A stretch of 30,953 nt of DNA from a virus. The DNA is taken from the IMG/VR virus record IMGVR_UViG_3300027849_000039, positions 1 to 30,953 of that record; one strand, written 5' to 3'. The first letter of the stretch is position 1. Each line of letters begins with the position of its first letter. Under the pieces are notes generated by a model, which worked only from the letters and a program-made list of their open reading frames with translations, had not been told where the DNA came from and searched no databases. The translations under genes and the position numbers were made by a program. Positions 22,079-30,339 of this stretch are shown one piece after another.

Positions 22079-23578
22079 TCATTCAAAAGAGACTCTTTTA
22101 ATATTATAATCAAACTTTTCTTGTTTGTATATTGATTGTCTTGCCTTTCCATGTTTCCATAGATAATTATCCCACTCCTGTGTTCTAATATTGTCTACAA
22201 AATCTACAATTAATACTTTGTCCTTTGATTCATGTTGTCTTAAACCACGACCAATTGACTGTCTAATTATTACTTCTGATTTAAACGATTCCGTAAAAAA
22301 GATACTGTGTATTTTCTTAATAGAAATACCTGTTGAAAAGGTACCGTAACTCGCGACGATAACGACCTCATCACCTGCTTCCATTTTTTTCTTATACTCT
22401 TCTCTAATATCTTTATCAGTTCCACCGTCGACATAAAAAACTCTTTTATCGCTCTCCTGCCTAAGCTTCTCATATAATTTTTTACCATGTTCAATCCTGT
22501 GGAAAAGGACAAGTGAATTCCTGGGTATTCTGCCAATAACACTTGAAATAAAGTCGAGACGAGCTTCGCTAGTAATAACAAAGTTTTGTTCAAGTGAAAA
22601 TACATCTTTTCTATCATATTTATTCTGTGCTAATTCCTGGAACGCAAGCCTTTGTGAATCTGTTGCATAATTCATTTCTATTACTTTAACAATACACTTT
22701 GCAATGTGTCCTTCTTTCTGTAGAAAGCTAGCTTTAACTTCGCTAATAACTGGACCTGTTTGACTCATTAGTGTTAATTTATCGAGAGTTCCTTCTTTAG
22801 GAATTGTTCCAGATAAACCAAATTTATATTGTGCGTTAGTACATTTCTGTAAAATAGTTTTAATTGAATTACTTTTTGCCTTATGAGTTTCATCAACAAG
22901 GACTGCATCAAATTGTTCAAAGTACTCAGCATCTTTTTTTACTAATGACTGGTACGTTCCAATAATAATGTTTTTATTTGATTTGATTTTTTGACCTGCA
23001 AAGATTTGTTGAATCTTTAACGGGACTTTGTTCATGTAGTTATAGTCATGAAAGTCTTCATGCGCCTGTAATACTAAAGAAACGTTAGGTACTATCATTA
23101 GGATCTTTTCAGCCTTTCCTTTTTCTAACATATATGCTATAGTTAGGAAACTTATAAGAGTCTTACCTGCTGATGTTGCTAACTCTGCTAAGCACTTTCT
23201 AAATTTAAGTATGTTATATGCTGTTTCAATTTGATAATCTCTAGGAGTAATCTCGGCTCCTTTAAAAAAGTCAAGGGACCATTTCTCAAAAGTCTCTGCA
23301 TTTATATTAGGATCAATTAAACGTTTGATTCCGTTCATTTCAATCTCTAGATTATAGTCTTTACATATTTGTAAAACATGGCGCCATAATCCAGCAGGAA
23401 TCCATTTGTCATCCTTTATATAAGATACATATCCATCCCAAACTCCTCGCTTTACTAACGGATTAAATCTCCAGCTCTCGATTCTTTTCGTGAGGGAGAT
23501 TGTAATTTGTTCTAATTCAAGTTCAGTCGCATCGTCAATTCTTAAGAACTGATTATCATCTGTTAATGTGAGTATCAA
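22079..23578 (-). CDS. uvsW: UvsW-type recombination helicase (SF2)
   Basis: The 499-residue protein is close to T4 UvsW in length (503 aa). It has the SF2 helicase motifs: RDYQIETAYNIL (Q-like), ELATSAGKTLISF (motif I, 134-140), VLVDETHKAKS (motif II DETH, 229-232), FGLSGTIPKE (motif III), SYGTFSTGISIKKIH (motif V) and RQSIGRGLRQ (motif VI). The first 100 residues form the small DNA-binding domain of UvsW. It unwinds branched DNA and R-loops and helps T4-type phages switch to recombination-dependent replication. Its neighbour upstream resembles UvsY, as in T4. Confidence 0.93.
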   Translation of the reverse strand: MILTLTDDNQFLRIDDATELELEQITISLTKRIESWRFNPLVKRGVWDGYVSYIKDDKWIPAGLWRHVLQICKDYNLEIEMNGIKRLIDPNINAETFEKWSLDFFKGAEITPRDYQIETAYNILKFRKCLAELATSAGKTLISFLTIAYMLEKGKAEKILMIVPNVSLVLQAHEDFHDYNYMNKVPLKIQQIFAGQKIKSNKNIIIGTYQSLVKKDAEYFEQFDAVLVDETHKAKSNSIKTILQKCTNAQYKFGLSGTIPKEGTLDKLTLMSQTGPVISEVKASFLQKEGHIAKCIVKVIEMNYATDSQRLAFQELAQNKYDRKDVFSLEQNFVITSEARLDFISSVIGRIPRNSLVLFHRIEHGKKLYEKLRQESDKRVFYVDGGTDKDIREEYKKKMEAGDEVVIVASYGTFSTGISIKKIHSIFFTESFKSEVIIRQSIGRGLRQHESKDKVLIVDFVDNIRTQEWDNYLWKHGKARQSIYKQEKFDYNIKRVSFE

Positions 23579-23596
23579 TATTCATAATACTATTTT

Positions 23597-24025
23597 TTAA
23601 ATTCTTGACATGTCAAGGCGATTCTTTATTGCAAAGCCCATATTATCAAGCGTTTTCACAGTTGCCTCAAAGAAAGACTTCTGCGATTCTAAAAGATCAA
23701 GCAGCTGATTGTCTTCTGCTAAATCTGCTAATAAAAACTTTTCACGCTGTTTGTCTGTTAACTTATAATCGTAATTATAATACTCAATCCACTTTGTCTT
23801 ATATTTTTGATCAACTGAAGATTTTTGAGCACGCATTCTAATAGACATAGAAGTTAAACTTTCAACCAATATTTGTCTATAACTTAAAGAATAAGAGCTA
23901 ACTTGCTCTAGATTATTACCTAGCTTTAGATCTTCAGTTAGAGCTTTTATCTTATCTGTCCACTCTATTCTTTGCTTTCCTAGATATTCATCTAGTTTAA
24001 TTATTTTATCTTTTAAGTCTGCCAT
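23597..24025 (-). CDS. uvsY: UvsY-like recombination mediator
   Basis: This 142-residue helical protein compares well with T4 UvsY (137 aa). The C-terminal TLDNMGFAIKNRLDMSRI parallels IKSRGFAIKHIQDMRAF, and RMRAQKSSVDQKYKTKWIEY parallels the EAQKKVALKARLDYY region. UvsY loads the UvsX recombinase on gp32-coated single strands. The match is short and was made by eye, but the position next to uvsW and downstream of gp32 and primase fits. UvsX itself is not in the window. Confidence 0.72.
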   Translation of the reverse strand: MADLKDKIIKLDEYLGKQRIEWTDKIKALTEDLKLGNNLEQVSSYSLSYRQILVESLTSMSIRMRAQKSSVDQKYKTKWIEYYNYDYKLTDKQREKFLLADLAEDNQLLDLLESQKSFFEATVKTLDNMGFAIKNRLDMSRI

Positions 24026-24035
24026 TTATTATGTT

Positions 24036-24257
24036 TTAAAATAATTGGTTTTTATTATTTTTAAAATTCTTTATATAAACTGTAGTGTTAATCTTTTCCT
24101 TTAACTTTGGTTCTTGTATCGTTATATCTTTTTCATTATAATTTACAATAGAACTTTTAAAGCTAATAAGCTGTTTCAGATTTTTTCTGCGGTTTCTATC
24201 TTGTTCGAATTCTTCGAATTCTTCATCGATCATATCGATTATGTCTATTTTTGTCAT
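24036..24257 (-). CDS. Small charged hypothetical protein (73 aa)
   Basis: It begins MTKIDIIDMIDEEFEEFEQD, turns basic (RNRRKNLKQLISFKSS), and ends VYIKNFKNNKNQLF. I do not recognise it. Its start overlaps the primase stop by four bases (ATGA), so it is coupled to primase and may be an accessory of the replication machinery. Confidence 0.65.
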   Translation of the reverse strand: MTKIDIIDMIDEEFEEFEQDRNRRKNLKQLISFKSSIVNYNEKDITIQEPKLKEKINTTVYIKNFKNNKNQLF

Positions 24258-25381
24258 AGGTAAAAAGCATCTAGTTTTGAATTACTAAAATACTTTGAAA
24301 GATCTTTGATGCAATTATCCTTTAAATAATATGCAACTCTGACTAAATCATTTAAATCACCTAGTTCTTTAGGATATTTATCTCTGTTATTTTTGTCAAT
24401 AGATTCCAAAAACTTTTCCCATCTTATGTCTAATTTAGTTTCATTAAAAAACTTACTCCACATAAATATCTCTTTGCCTCTTCTAAGTTTCTGCATCATC
24501 TTCTTTTTACCAGTAGTATCGTTATCGAACATATATCTAATTGTTGGTATCTCATCAAATTCATCTGTTGATCTACCGGCAGTTGCCAGCCCAATACTAT
24601 TTTGCATAAACATTGCATCGATAGGTCCTTCGAACATTGTTACTTGTCTTTGCAAATCTACTCGTAAAATTCCAAATAAGGTTGATATCTTTTTAAGACT
24701 TATTAATTCATCTATAGAAACTCCAATATCTTTTTTCATCTCTTGATATATTTTTTCAATATCATAAGTTAAATATCTTGCGCTTTTATATTTAGAAAGT
24801 GCTCTGGTCTGAAATCCAATAACCTTACCCTTAGGTGCTAAATTAAGAACTACCATTCTCTTATCTTTAGGAGAATACATAAAGTTTTCAAGCTTATGAG
24901 ATAGAAGCCTACCTCTTAGATAGAAGTAACCGGGATCACCTACTTCAATTTCTTTAAATCCGAATGTAGTTTTAAGTTCATCTCTTGTTGGTGCTAGATC
25001 ATATATTTTTTTAAATACATCATGTTCTAATACTTCAACAGATTCTGCGGAAATCTTATGTTCTTGTATAAAGTCAATAACTTTAATAGAATCTTCTCGA
25101 TCTTTAAATCCAATGTGATGATCTTTTAATAAGCTATAAACGTCGCCATGTTGACTACAGTTAAAACAGTGATATTGTAAACTATCCCAATATATACTGC
25201 CTCTTTTTTTATAGGTATCTTCATGACTATCTCCACAATAAGGGCATGCCAGACTCAAACGGCCTGGCATTTCCTTAAGCATTTGCTTATTAGGGTTAGT
25301 ATGTTGGCTTGTTACAACCTGCTTTACTAAACTTCTAATTTTAGATTTTAATGATTCGTCTATCTTAGATGTCGAGGTCAT
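24254..25381 (-). CDS. 61: T4 gp61-type DNA primase
   Basis: The 375-residue protein has an N-terminal zinc finger, CPYCGDSHEDTY then YHCFNCSQHGDV (C46, C49, C72, C75), which recognises the priming site. A Toprim domain follows, with EGPIDAMF (E251) and FDNDTTGKKK (D286, D288) as metal ligands. T4 gp61 is 342 residues with the same order. It makes RNA primers at the fork together with the gp41 helicase, which is not in the window. Its start lies 17 bases inside the end of the gp32 gene. Confidence 0.92.
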   Translation of the reverse strand: MTSTSKIDESLKSKIRSLVKQVVTSQHTNPNKQMLKEMPGRLSLACPYCGDSHEDTYKKRGSIYWDSLQYHCFNCSQHGDVYSLLKDHHIGFKDREDSIKVIDFIQEHKISAESVEVLEHDVFKKIYDLAPTRDELKTTFGFKEIEVGDPGYFYLRGRLLSHKLENFMYSPKDKRMVVLNLAPKGKVIGFQTRALSKYKSARYLTYDIEKIYQEMKKDIGVSIDELISLKKISTLFGILRVDLQRQVTMFEGPIDAMFMQNSIGLATAGRSTDEFDEIPTIRYMFDNDTTGKKKMMQKLRRGKEIFMWSKFFNETKLDIRWEKFLESIDKNNRDKYPKELGDLNDLVRVAYYLKDNCIKDLSKYFSNSKLDAFYL

Positions 25382-26279
25382 TCAAGAAAGAATCTAGGTC
25401 ATCGCTGTCTTCCGAACTTGCCGGTGTTGGTGATGGATTAGTAGTCAAATTTGCTTCACTTGTAACTGCTTCAGCTACTTTAGCTTTAACAGGTGCTTGT
25501 TTTGGTTTTGAAGTAACTTTGTCCATTGAACTACCTGGATTCAAATATTGTCTTAGAATTCCATTAACAAAGTCTCTTGCGTCTCCATCCCATGCTTTAT
25601 ATTCATAAGGCTCTAGTGATGGTGCAGCTTCTAATTCAGCTTTAATAGTAGCCATAGATTCTTTGTTTCTTTCTGCTGGTTCTCCTTCGACTGAAATTGC
25701 TGAGCGACTTGCTGAGAATTTAGATTTATCGTAGTTGTTATATTCACCTTGTCTTGTGATAATCAACTCAAAGTTCTTTCCTTCAAATAGGTCAAATACT
25801 TGTGTTGGTTCACCAAAAGCTGGCTTTAATTCCTCATCGATCTTTTCTTTGATCTTATAACCGAACTTGTATACCATATATTGGCCTTCCATTGCGGTGT
25901 TTTGAGGGTCTTTAACTACTTTAATAAGTGCGTAGTATTGCTCACGTCTTTTAAGTTTCTCACTCATCTTACGGTCTACTGCTGAATCACTGTTACGTAA
26001 TTTGAAAAATGATTCTGCAATCGGACAACTTTCTCCAACAGAACTTGGTGAATCGACTAATCGACCGTTACCTGAAGCATCTGTTAGCCAGTGTACGTAT
26101 TTTTTAACTAATGAGTTACGTGGATTTGATGGATTTGGAACGAAACGTATTAACGCTTTGTAGGTTCCATCTTTACCTTGATCAGCACTAGGTTTGTAGA
26201 TTACATCTGTCTTAGTGTTTTGTTGATCGTGTGTTTCGACGTCTGCGACGCCTAAATTGAAAATGTCAAAATCTGCCAT
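25365..26279 (-). CDS. 32: gp32-type single-stranded DNA binding protein
   Basis: The 304-residue protein (T4: 301 aa) has the gp32 core: DGTYKALIRFVPNPSNPRNS, then YYALIKVVKDPQN, then YKFGYKIKEKIDEEL, then NNYDKSKFSASRS. It ends in the acidic tail SSEDSDDLDSFLNDLDI, which binds partner proteins. T4 gp32 binds zinc through H64, C77, C87 and C90. Here only H63 and C85 (ESCPIA) align, and the other two Cys are gone, so the zinc site is probably lost. It coats single strands during replication and recombination. A strong promoter and a repeat-rich leader precede it. Confidence 0.93.
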   Translation of the reverse strand: MADFDIFNLGVADVETHDQQNTKTDVIYKPSADQGKDGTYKALIRFVPNPSNPRNSLVKKYVHWLTDASGNGRLVDSPSSVGESCPIAESFFKLRNSDSAVDRKMSEKLKRREQYYALIKVVKDPQNTAMEGQYMVYKFGYKIKEKIDEELKPAFGEPTQVFDLFEGKNFELIITRQGEYNNYDKSKFSASRSAISVEGEPAERNKESMATIKAELEAAPSLEPYEYKAWDGDARDFVNGILRQYLNPGSSMDKVTSKPKQAPVKAKVAEAVTSEANLTTNPSPTPASSEDSDDLDSFLNDLDI

Positions 26280-26345
26280 GTCTTTAATTCTTTAATTCTT
26301 TTAATTTGTTAAACTTTAAATTCTTTGATCGTTAATTCTTTCGGT
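26280..26345 (-). promoter_or_regulatory. Unstructured repeat-rich gp32 leader, possible autoregulatory site
   Basis: The leader contains repeated AAAGAATT/AATTAAAG units, three of them in tandem next to the start (26282-26306), and no stable hairpin. T4 gp32 represses its own translation by cooperative binding to an unstructured A/U-rich leader with UUAAA repeats, so a similar control is plausible here. Confidence 0.4.
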
Positions 26346-26366
26346 ACCTTTAATAAACTTTCATGT

Positions 26367-26396
26367 ATTATATAAGAGACTTTATAAAAGTTTCAA
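26367..26396 (-). promoter_or_regulatory. Sigma70-like promoter for gp32
   Basis: On the minus strand TTGAAA (26396-26391) and TATAAT (26372-26367) are 18 bases apart. Transcription would start near 26360 and give a leader of about 80 bases. This is the best promoter match I noticed in the window. Confidence 0.6.
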
Positions 26397-26407
26397 ATAT
26401 AACTAAA

Positions 26408-26596
26408 CTATATATCGAAATTATATAGTGCACCTTCCTCGTCTACAAAGTTATTGCCGTCTTCAGATACACTGAGACCAGCCTTCTTTAATATGTATAA
26501 GCTTTCTTTTTTTGTTATTCGGTCGGTTGAGACCATTAAGTCTAAAGTACGTTTTAAATCCATAAGGCTGCTAGATGTTATCTTTATTTTAGTCAT
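26408..26596 (-). CDS. Small hypothetical protein (62 aa)
   Basis: The sequence begins MTKIKITSSSLMDLKRTLDL and ends VDEEGALYNFDI. It seems to have a helical N-terminal part with KKESLYILKKAGLSVSEDGN, perhaps a small DNA-binding helix pair. I do not recognise it. It lies just upstream of the gp32 promoter. The 83-base gap before it has a weak hairpin (stem about 26641-26663) and no clear promoter. Confidence 0.6.
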   Translation of the reverse strand: MTKIKITSSSLMDLKRTLDLMVSTDRITKKESLYILKKAGLSVSEDGNNFVDEEGALYNFDI

Positions 26597-26679
26597 TACA
26601 ATATTATTATTAAATTATTTTACTAATTATGAAACTTTATACCCGAAGTACAGTATAAGTTATGTCTTTAAGCTGAAAG

Positions 26680-27330
26680 TTAAATATGGTCTAAAGTCTG
26701 AATGTAAGAGTTCAAGAAGTAAGCATCCACCAAGTCATCAAATGGCTTTGGGATCTTAGTTGTTTCGCCGATTTCATTAACACAAAAAAGAAGGAAGTCA
26801 GAGTCTCGAATAATCTCATCCGTCCCGGTTCCATTTTCAATAAAGACTTTCCATAACTGAGACTTGTTCATGTTACCTTTACCGGCATGTTTCTTAATAG
26901 TCGATGGGGCAATTGTTTCTATAGTTATTGGATTGAATGATTCTAAGATCTTAAGTTTAAGTATTGCGGCGCCAGCGGCCATGTCAATAATATTGTTAGT
27001 TCCTTGCTTTGAGCCAAAACTAGTTCCTTCAAAAGCAAAAACAAATTGAGTTTCCCCCTCTGTAAGTTCTTTGATAATTTTAATGATGTCGTTTGCTGAA
27101 GTGATATATCTGTTAATCTTACCTAACTCAACTGATGAGTAACCACCGACATTAGTAAAATCAGGTTGCTCTTTTAAAATAACATCAGATAGTAATCCCA
27201 TGTCTTCTTGAGTTCTTTGATCTTTTTTAGTTCCTGACTTTGGTTTTAAATAAGAAATAAAGTGGTAAGTGTCTTTAAATATACAAATACCTGGTGAGTT
27301 TAGTGAAAAGTCTATTGTAACGTATGTCAT
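26680..27330 (-). CDS. RuvC-like endonuclease (Holliday-junction resolvase fold)
   Basis: The 216-residue protein has an RNase H/RuvC layout. YVTIDFSLNSPGICIF carries the first Asp (D7), FAFEGTSFGSKQG carries the Glu (E101), and PFDDLVDAYFL carries the last Asp pair (D198, D202). ETIAPSTIKKHAGKGNMNK resembles the RuvC TIKKxxxGxGxA region. It probably cuts branched phage DNA before packaging, replacing the unrelated T4 gp49. It starts next to the stop of the glycine-zipper gene. Confidence 0.8.
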   Translation of the reverse strand: MTYVTIDFSLNSPGICIFKDTYHFISYLKPKSGTKKDQRTQEDMGLLSDVILKEQPDFTNVGGYSSVELGKINRYITSANDIIKIIKELTEGETQFVFAFEGTSFGSKQGTNNIIDMAAGAAILKLKILESFNPITIETIAPSTIKKHAGKGNMNKSQLWKVFIENGTGTDEIIRDSDFLLFCVNEIGETTKIPKPFDDLVDAYFLNSYIQTLDHI

Positions 27331-27699
27331 TTATATAGATTTACCGATTGCAGCACCTAAAGCGGCTCCTACTAATCGTGAAGTTAACATGTTATAAAAT
27401 ACTCCTTTTTCAATTCCTAAAACTTTAGCTATTGTTTTACCAATTGTTTTACCTAATGCAGCTCCAGTTAATCCACCAATGATAGAACCAAATATACCTT
27501 CATTAGTCATTTCATTATTGAATCTCTCTATATTATAAGATCCATCTTCATTTTGGTATTCTTTAGCGAATTCCTCCAATGCTGTATCTACCTTTTCCTC
27601 AAGTTCATCTGTCCACTCAGTCTGTAAAGACTCTGTCAGTATGCTAAGTTCTATAGGAGTAAGGTCCTGTTCTTTGATTAATTCTAAAAATGTTTTCAT
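27331..27699 (-). CDS. Glycine-zipper protein with head-targeting-like tag (122 aa)
   Basis: The N-terminus MKTFLELIKE is close to the T4 tag MKTYQEFIAE. A second site, NNEMTNE|G (E67), would release the C-terminal 55 residues. That part is a glycine zipper: G71, G75, G79, G83 and G87 in GSIIGGLTGAALGKTIGKTI, and again G111, G115 and G119 in VGAALGAAIGKSI. Glycine zippers pack helices in membranes and form pores or oligomers. The acidic first half (DELEEKVDTALEEFAKEYQN) may keep it soluble until cutting. It might aid DNA entry through the inner membrane. It could also be a tail or head protein with an accidental tag match. Confidence 0.7.
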   Translation of the reverse strand: MKTFLELIKEQDLTPIELSILTESLQTEWTDELEEKVDTALEEFAKEYQNEDGSYNIERFNNEMTNEGIFGSIIGGLTGAALGKTIGKTIAKVLGIEKGVFYNMLTSRLVGAALGAAIGKSI

Positions 27700-27712
27700 A
27701 TAAGTATATATC

Positions 27713-28264
27713 TTAATCTATTTCTAACTTTAAATTAAATTTATTATAGTAGAAGTTTATAGTAAATGTATTAAACTCCGCAATGTTAGAACTCATATTT
27801 AATTCTAACTCTGTAATTGAGTTCATGATAGGTTTTTCAAACACAGCACTCATTACATGAATTCCTTCAGCATCTAAAATTTGTAGTTTTAAATCATCTA
27901 GAAAAGGACTTTTAGTTTGTCTTGCATAATAATATAATAGAGTGTCTTGTATTATCCAGTAATTAATAAAACCATCTAACAATTGCATTTCAACAGAAAA
28001 TTGACGTTCAACTGTATTTTGAATTGGTATCGCTCCTCTATGATAAGTTATTGTTCCATCATTTGCAGCTTGCTCAATTGGATCAAACGATAAACCAGGA
28101 ATTGCAATTCCTTGTATTGAGTAATTTATAAAGTCAATAGGTTCTGTCATTAAATTACCAGGAACTCTATTTAAATACTGTTTATATTTTTCAGCAACTT
28201 CCTCAGGTATAAACTTCCTAGGAAACTTAAAGTTGAATAAATTATTTCTACTGTTTAATATCAT
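27713..28264 (-). CDS. Putative tail-tube or baseplate-type structural protein (183 aa)
   Basis: I do not recognise this protein with certainty. VERQFSVEMQLLDGFINYWI in the middle and ITELELNMSSNIAEFNTFTI followed by NFYYNKFNL at the C-terminus resemble the strand pattern of T4 gp19-type tube proteins, whose size (163 aa) is similar. Its start overlaps the stop of the large virion-like gene by one base. It may be a tube-fold protein of the baseplate or neck. Confidence 0.45.
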   Translation of the reverse strand: MILNSRNNLFNFKFPRKFIPEEVAEKYKQYLNRVPGNLMTEPIDFINYSIQGIAIPGLSFDPIEQAANDGTITYHRGAIPIQNTVERQFSVEMQLLDGFINYWIIQDTLLYYYARQTKSPFLDDLKLQILDAEGIHVMSAVFEKPIMNSITELELNMSSNIAEFNTFTINFYYNKFNLKLEID

Positions 28265-30324
28265 TATATGATGTTTACTTTTCCGTAATATAAAAGAGAT
28301 TCAGTCTCTCCGTTCTTTAAGTTAATATAAAATTTATCTTGACTCAAGTTAGTGTCTTTTTGATCAAATCTACTAGCGATTGATTTAGTCACTTTAAATA
28401 AAACTTCACCTTTTCCTAAATCAATATCTGGGAAATTAGGATCATGATATACTTGTTGTTCTACTGTACCGCTTTTAATAATAAGAATAATATCATCAGC
28501 ATTTACTAAGCTAATTGATTCTATATCATCTCCCTTTGGTTTTGCAATACTAAACTTAATAAAGTTATCTGAAACTTTTGAAAGCTTTATTATAGTTTCT
28601 CCTTCCGGTTTGTAATCTATTTCATTAGTTGCACTAGATTCAGTTCCTTCTAAAGTTACATTAGTTGATCCTGCTAAAATACCATAAGTATCTAAGGCAA
28701 CTGGAACATACTTAGTTTCCCCGATTGAAGGTCTAATTGAATTAACGAATTGATTTAATTCCCTGTTAACCTCTGTATTTGCTAATTTATTATAAATAAC
28801 ATTAACATTATAGTTACTGTTTAAATTAATCTTATTCATTCTTTTTCCGTATTTCTTAGGCTTGTTGTAAACTAAAGAAGCGATTTTTAAAATCTGAGTA
28901 TTATCAGTCTCGTTGTATATTCGCATATTAACTGTCAGTAGAAAATTACTTGATACCGCTGAATTTAAAATAACAGGTCTATATATAATAGGTACGTCGT
29001 AATTTGCAATCTGAGAGAATGATGTATTATATGTGCTTACATAATTTAATCCTAACTGTTCGCTAACTTCAATATCATAAAATACAGTTATGTCATCTCC
29101 TGAAGATTGAAGTCTACCGTTAATATAGCTTTCAAAACCAGATTTTGAACCGTCTTTAGTTCCATATATTTCAAAATAATCACCATAATCAGATTCTTCT
29201 AATGTAACTGCAATATCTACGAATTCATCTTCACGTGTAAGGGTTAATTCTTTTGAATCAGATATTTCAATATAATCATGTCCGTTTACCGTCTTAACTG
29301 TTTCAATTAAATTTAATTTAATTTCATAGTTTCCGGAAACACACGCCGCTAATTGACCTGATCCAAAAAATGAATCGTTAAATTCTTGATTTCTAGCAGG
29401 GTCATTCATGTAAACTAATGAAGGAACTTTAATTTCTACATATTTAGAAAAAGAACTATCTGATAGTGTAAACGGTTTAGGGTTTTGAATTTCAAAGCTT
29501 GATGAGTTTAAATAAACTAAAGAAGTAAAATAGTTATATCCTCCATCAAATTCTCTTCTTGATTTTACTTGAAAATTAAAACCTTCATATCCTCTTCCGT
29601 TAAAAGAATATCCTGTTCTTAAGTGTAATCTTATTGTATCATACCATACCGCCTGCACCGCTGCACTAGGAATAACTACAACCTCTCCTGATTGATCTCC
29701 TAACCATTCGCTTGAATCTAAATAATCTAAACTGTTATTTAATAGTGCTAATACATTTTCATTACCAGTAGGAACTGCATAATATCTACCGCTCTCACCT
29801 GGTGCCGTTTTAATAGAATTACCTGTTTCTTGTAAAGGTCTAGCATACAAAGAGTTTGCTCGATCTCCAACAACTAGATTTCCACCAACTAAAACATCAC
29901 CAGCTGCGTTAGTATATGAGTATGTATATGTTCCATTTGTATTAGGTGTAAACGTTACGATGCTGTTTGATTGAGTCTGTTGAATACCTCCAATATAAAA
30001 CCCATTTAGATTATCAATAGAAATATCGCTTAAGTCAAATTTATAAGTTAATCCATTCTTAACAAGTAATTCACGTGCTGCGAAATTATTAACATAAACG
30101 TATCCATTTGCTATATTAACTGTAAAATTTACAACATCAGATCCTAATTCATGAATTAACATTCTAGGGGCAGAGTTGTCTCCTTCGACAGTGTTTAAGT
30201 ATTTTAACTGACTACCGTTATCATCGTTCTCGATTTTAGCTAAATCAGGCGCACTTTGATCGTTATAGATAAATTCTAATAAAATATCCTCGTCTAATCT
30301 TGCGAACTTTGATGATTGTGCCAT
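28264..30324 (-). CDS. Large putative virion structural protein (686 aa)
   Basis: The protein begins MAQSSKFARLDEDILLEFIY and appears almost wholly beta-structured, with many Asn/Tyr/Ser-rich strands (NGFYIGGIQQTQSNSIVTFT, FNFQVKSRREFDGGYNYFTS). It has no signal peptide or cysteine motif. Such composition is usual in baseplate, whisker or fibre proteins, and the linked tube-like gene supports a tail location. I see no collagen repeats or peptidase motif. The exact T4 equivalent is not evident. Confidence 0.5.
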   Translation of the reverse strand: MAQSSKFARLDEDILLEFIYNDQSAPDLAKIENDDNGSQLKYLNTVEGDNSAPRMLIHELGSDVVNFTVNIANGYVYVNNFAARELLVKNGLTYKFDLSDISIDNLNGFYIGGIQQTQSNSIVTFTPNTNGTYTYSYTNAAGDVLVGGNLVVGDRANSLYARPLQETGNSIKTAPGESGRYYAVPTGNENVLALLNNSLDYLDSSEWLGDQSGEVVVIPSAAVQAVWYDTIRLHLRTGYSFNGRGYEGFNFQVKSRREFDGGYNYFTSLVYLNSSSFEIQNPKPFTLSDSSFSKYVEIKVPSLVYMNDPARNQEFNDSFFGSGQLAACVSGNYEIKLNLIETVKTVNGHDYIEISDSKELTLTREDEFVDIAVTLEESDYGDYFEIYGTKDGSKSGFESYINGRLQSSGDDITVFYDIEVSEQLGLNYVSTYNTSFSQIANYDVPIIYRPVILNSAVSSNFLLTVNMRIYNETDNTQILKIASLVYNKPKKYGKRMNKINLNSNYNVNVIYNKLANTEVNRELNQFVNSIRPSIGETKYVPVALDTYGILAGSTNVTLEGTESSATNEIDYKPEGETIIKLSKVSDNFIKFSIAKPKGDDIESISLVNADDIILIIKSGTVEQQVYHDPNFPDIDLGKGEVLFKVTKSIASRFDQKDTNLSQDKFYINLKNGETESLLYYGKVNII

Positions 30325-30339
30325 TTTCTTTTTATTATT

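Noticed and set aside
22036-22152. Start of the 603-aa polyprotein at 22152
   Set aside because: The extra 39 residues overlap uvsW by 74 bases and lack the tag-like sequence that begins at 22035.
22270-22617. Second minus-strand frame of 115 residues within uvsW
   Set aside because: It lies in another frame entirely inside a conserved helicase gene and has no motif of its own.
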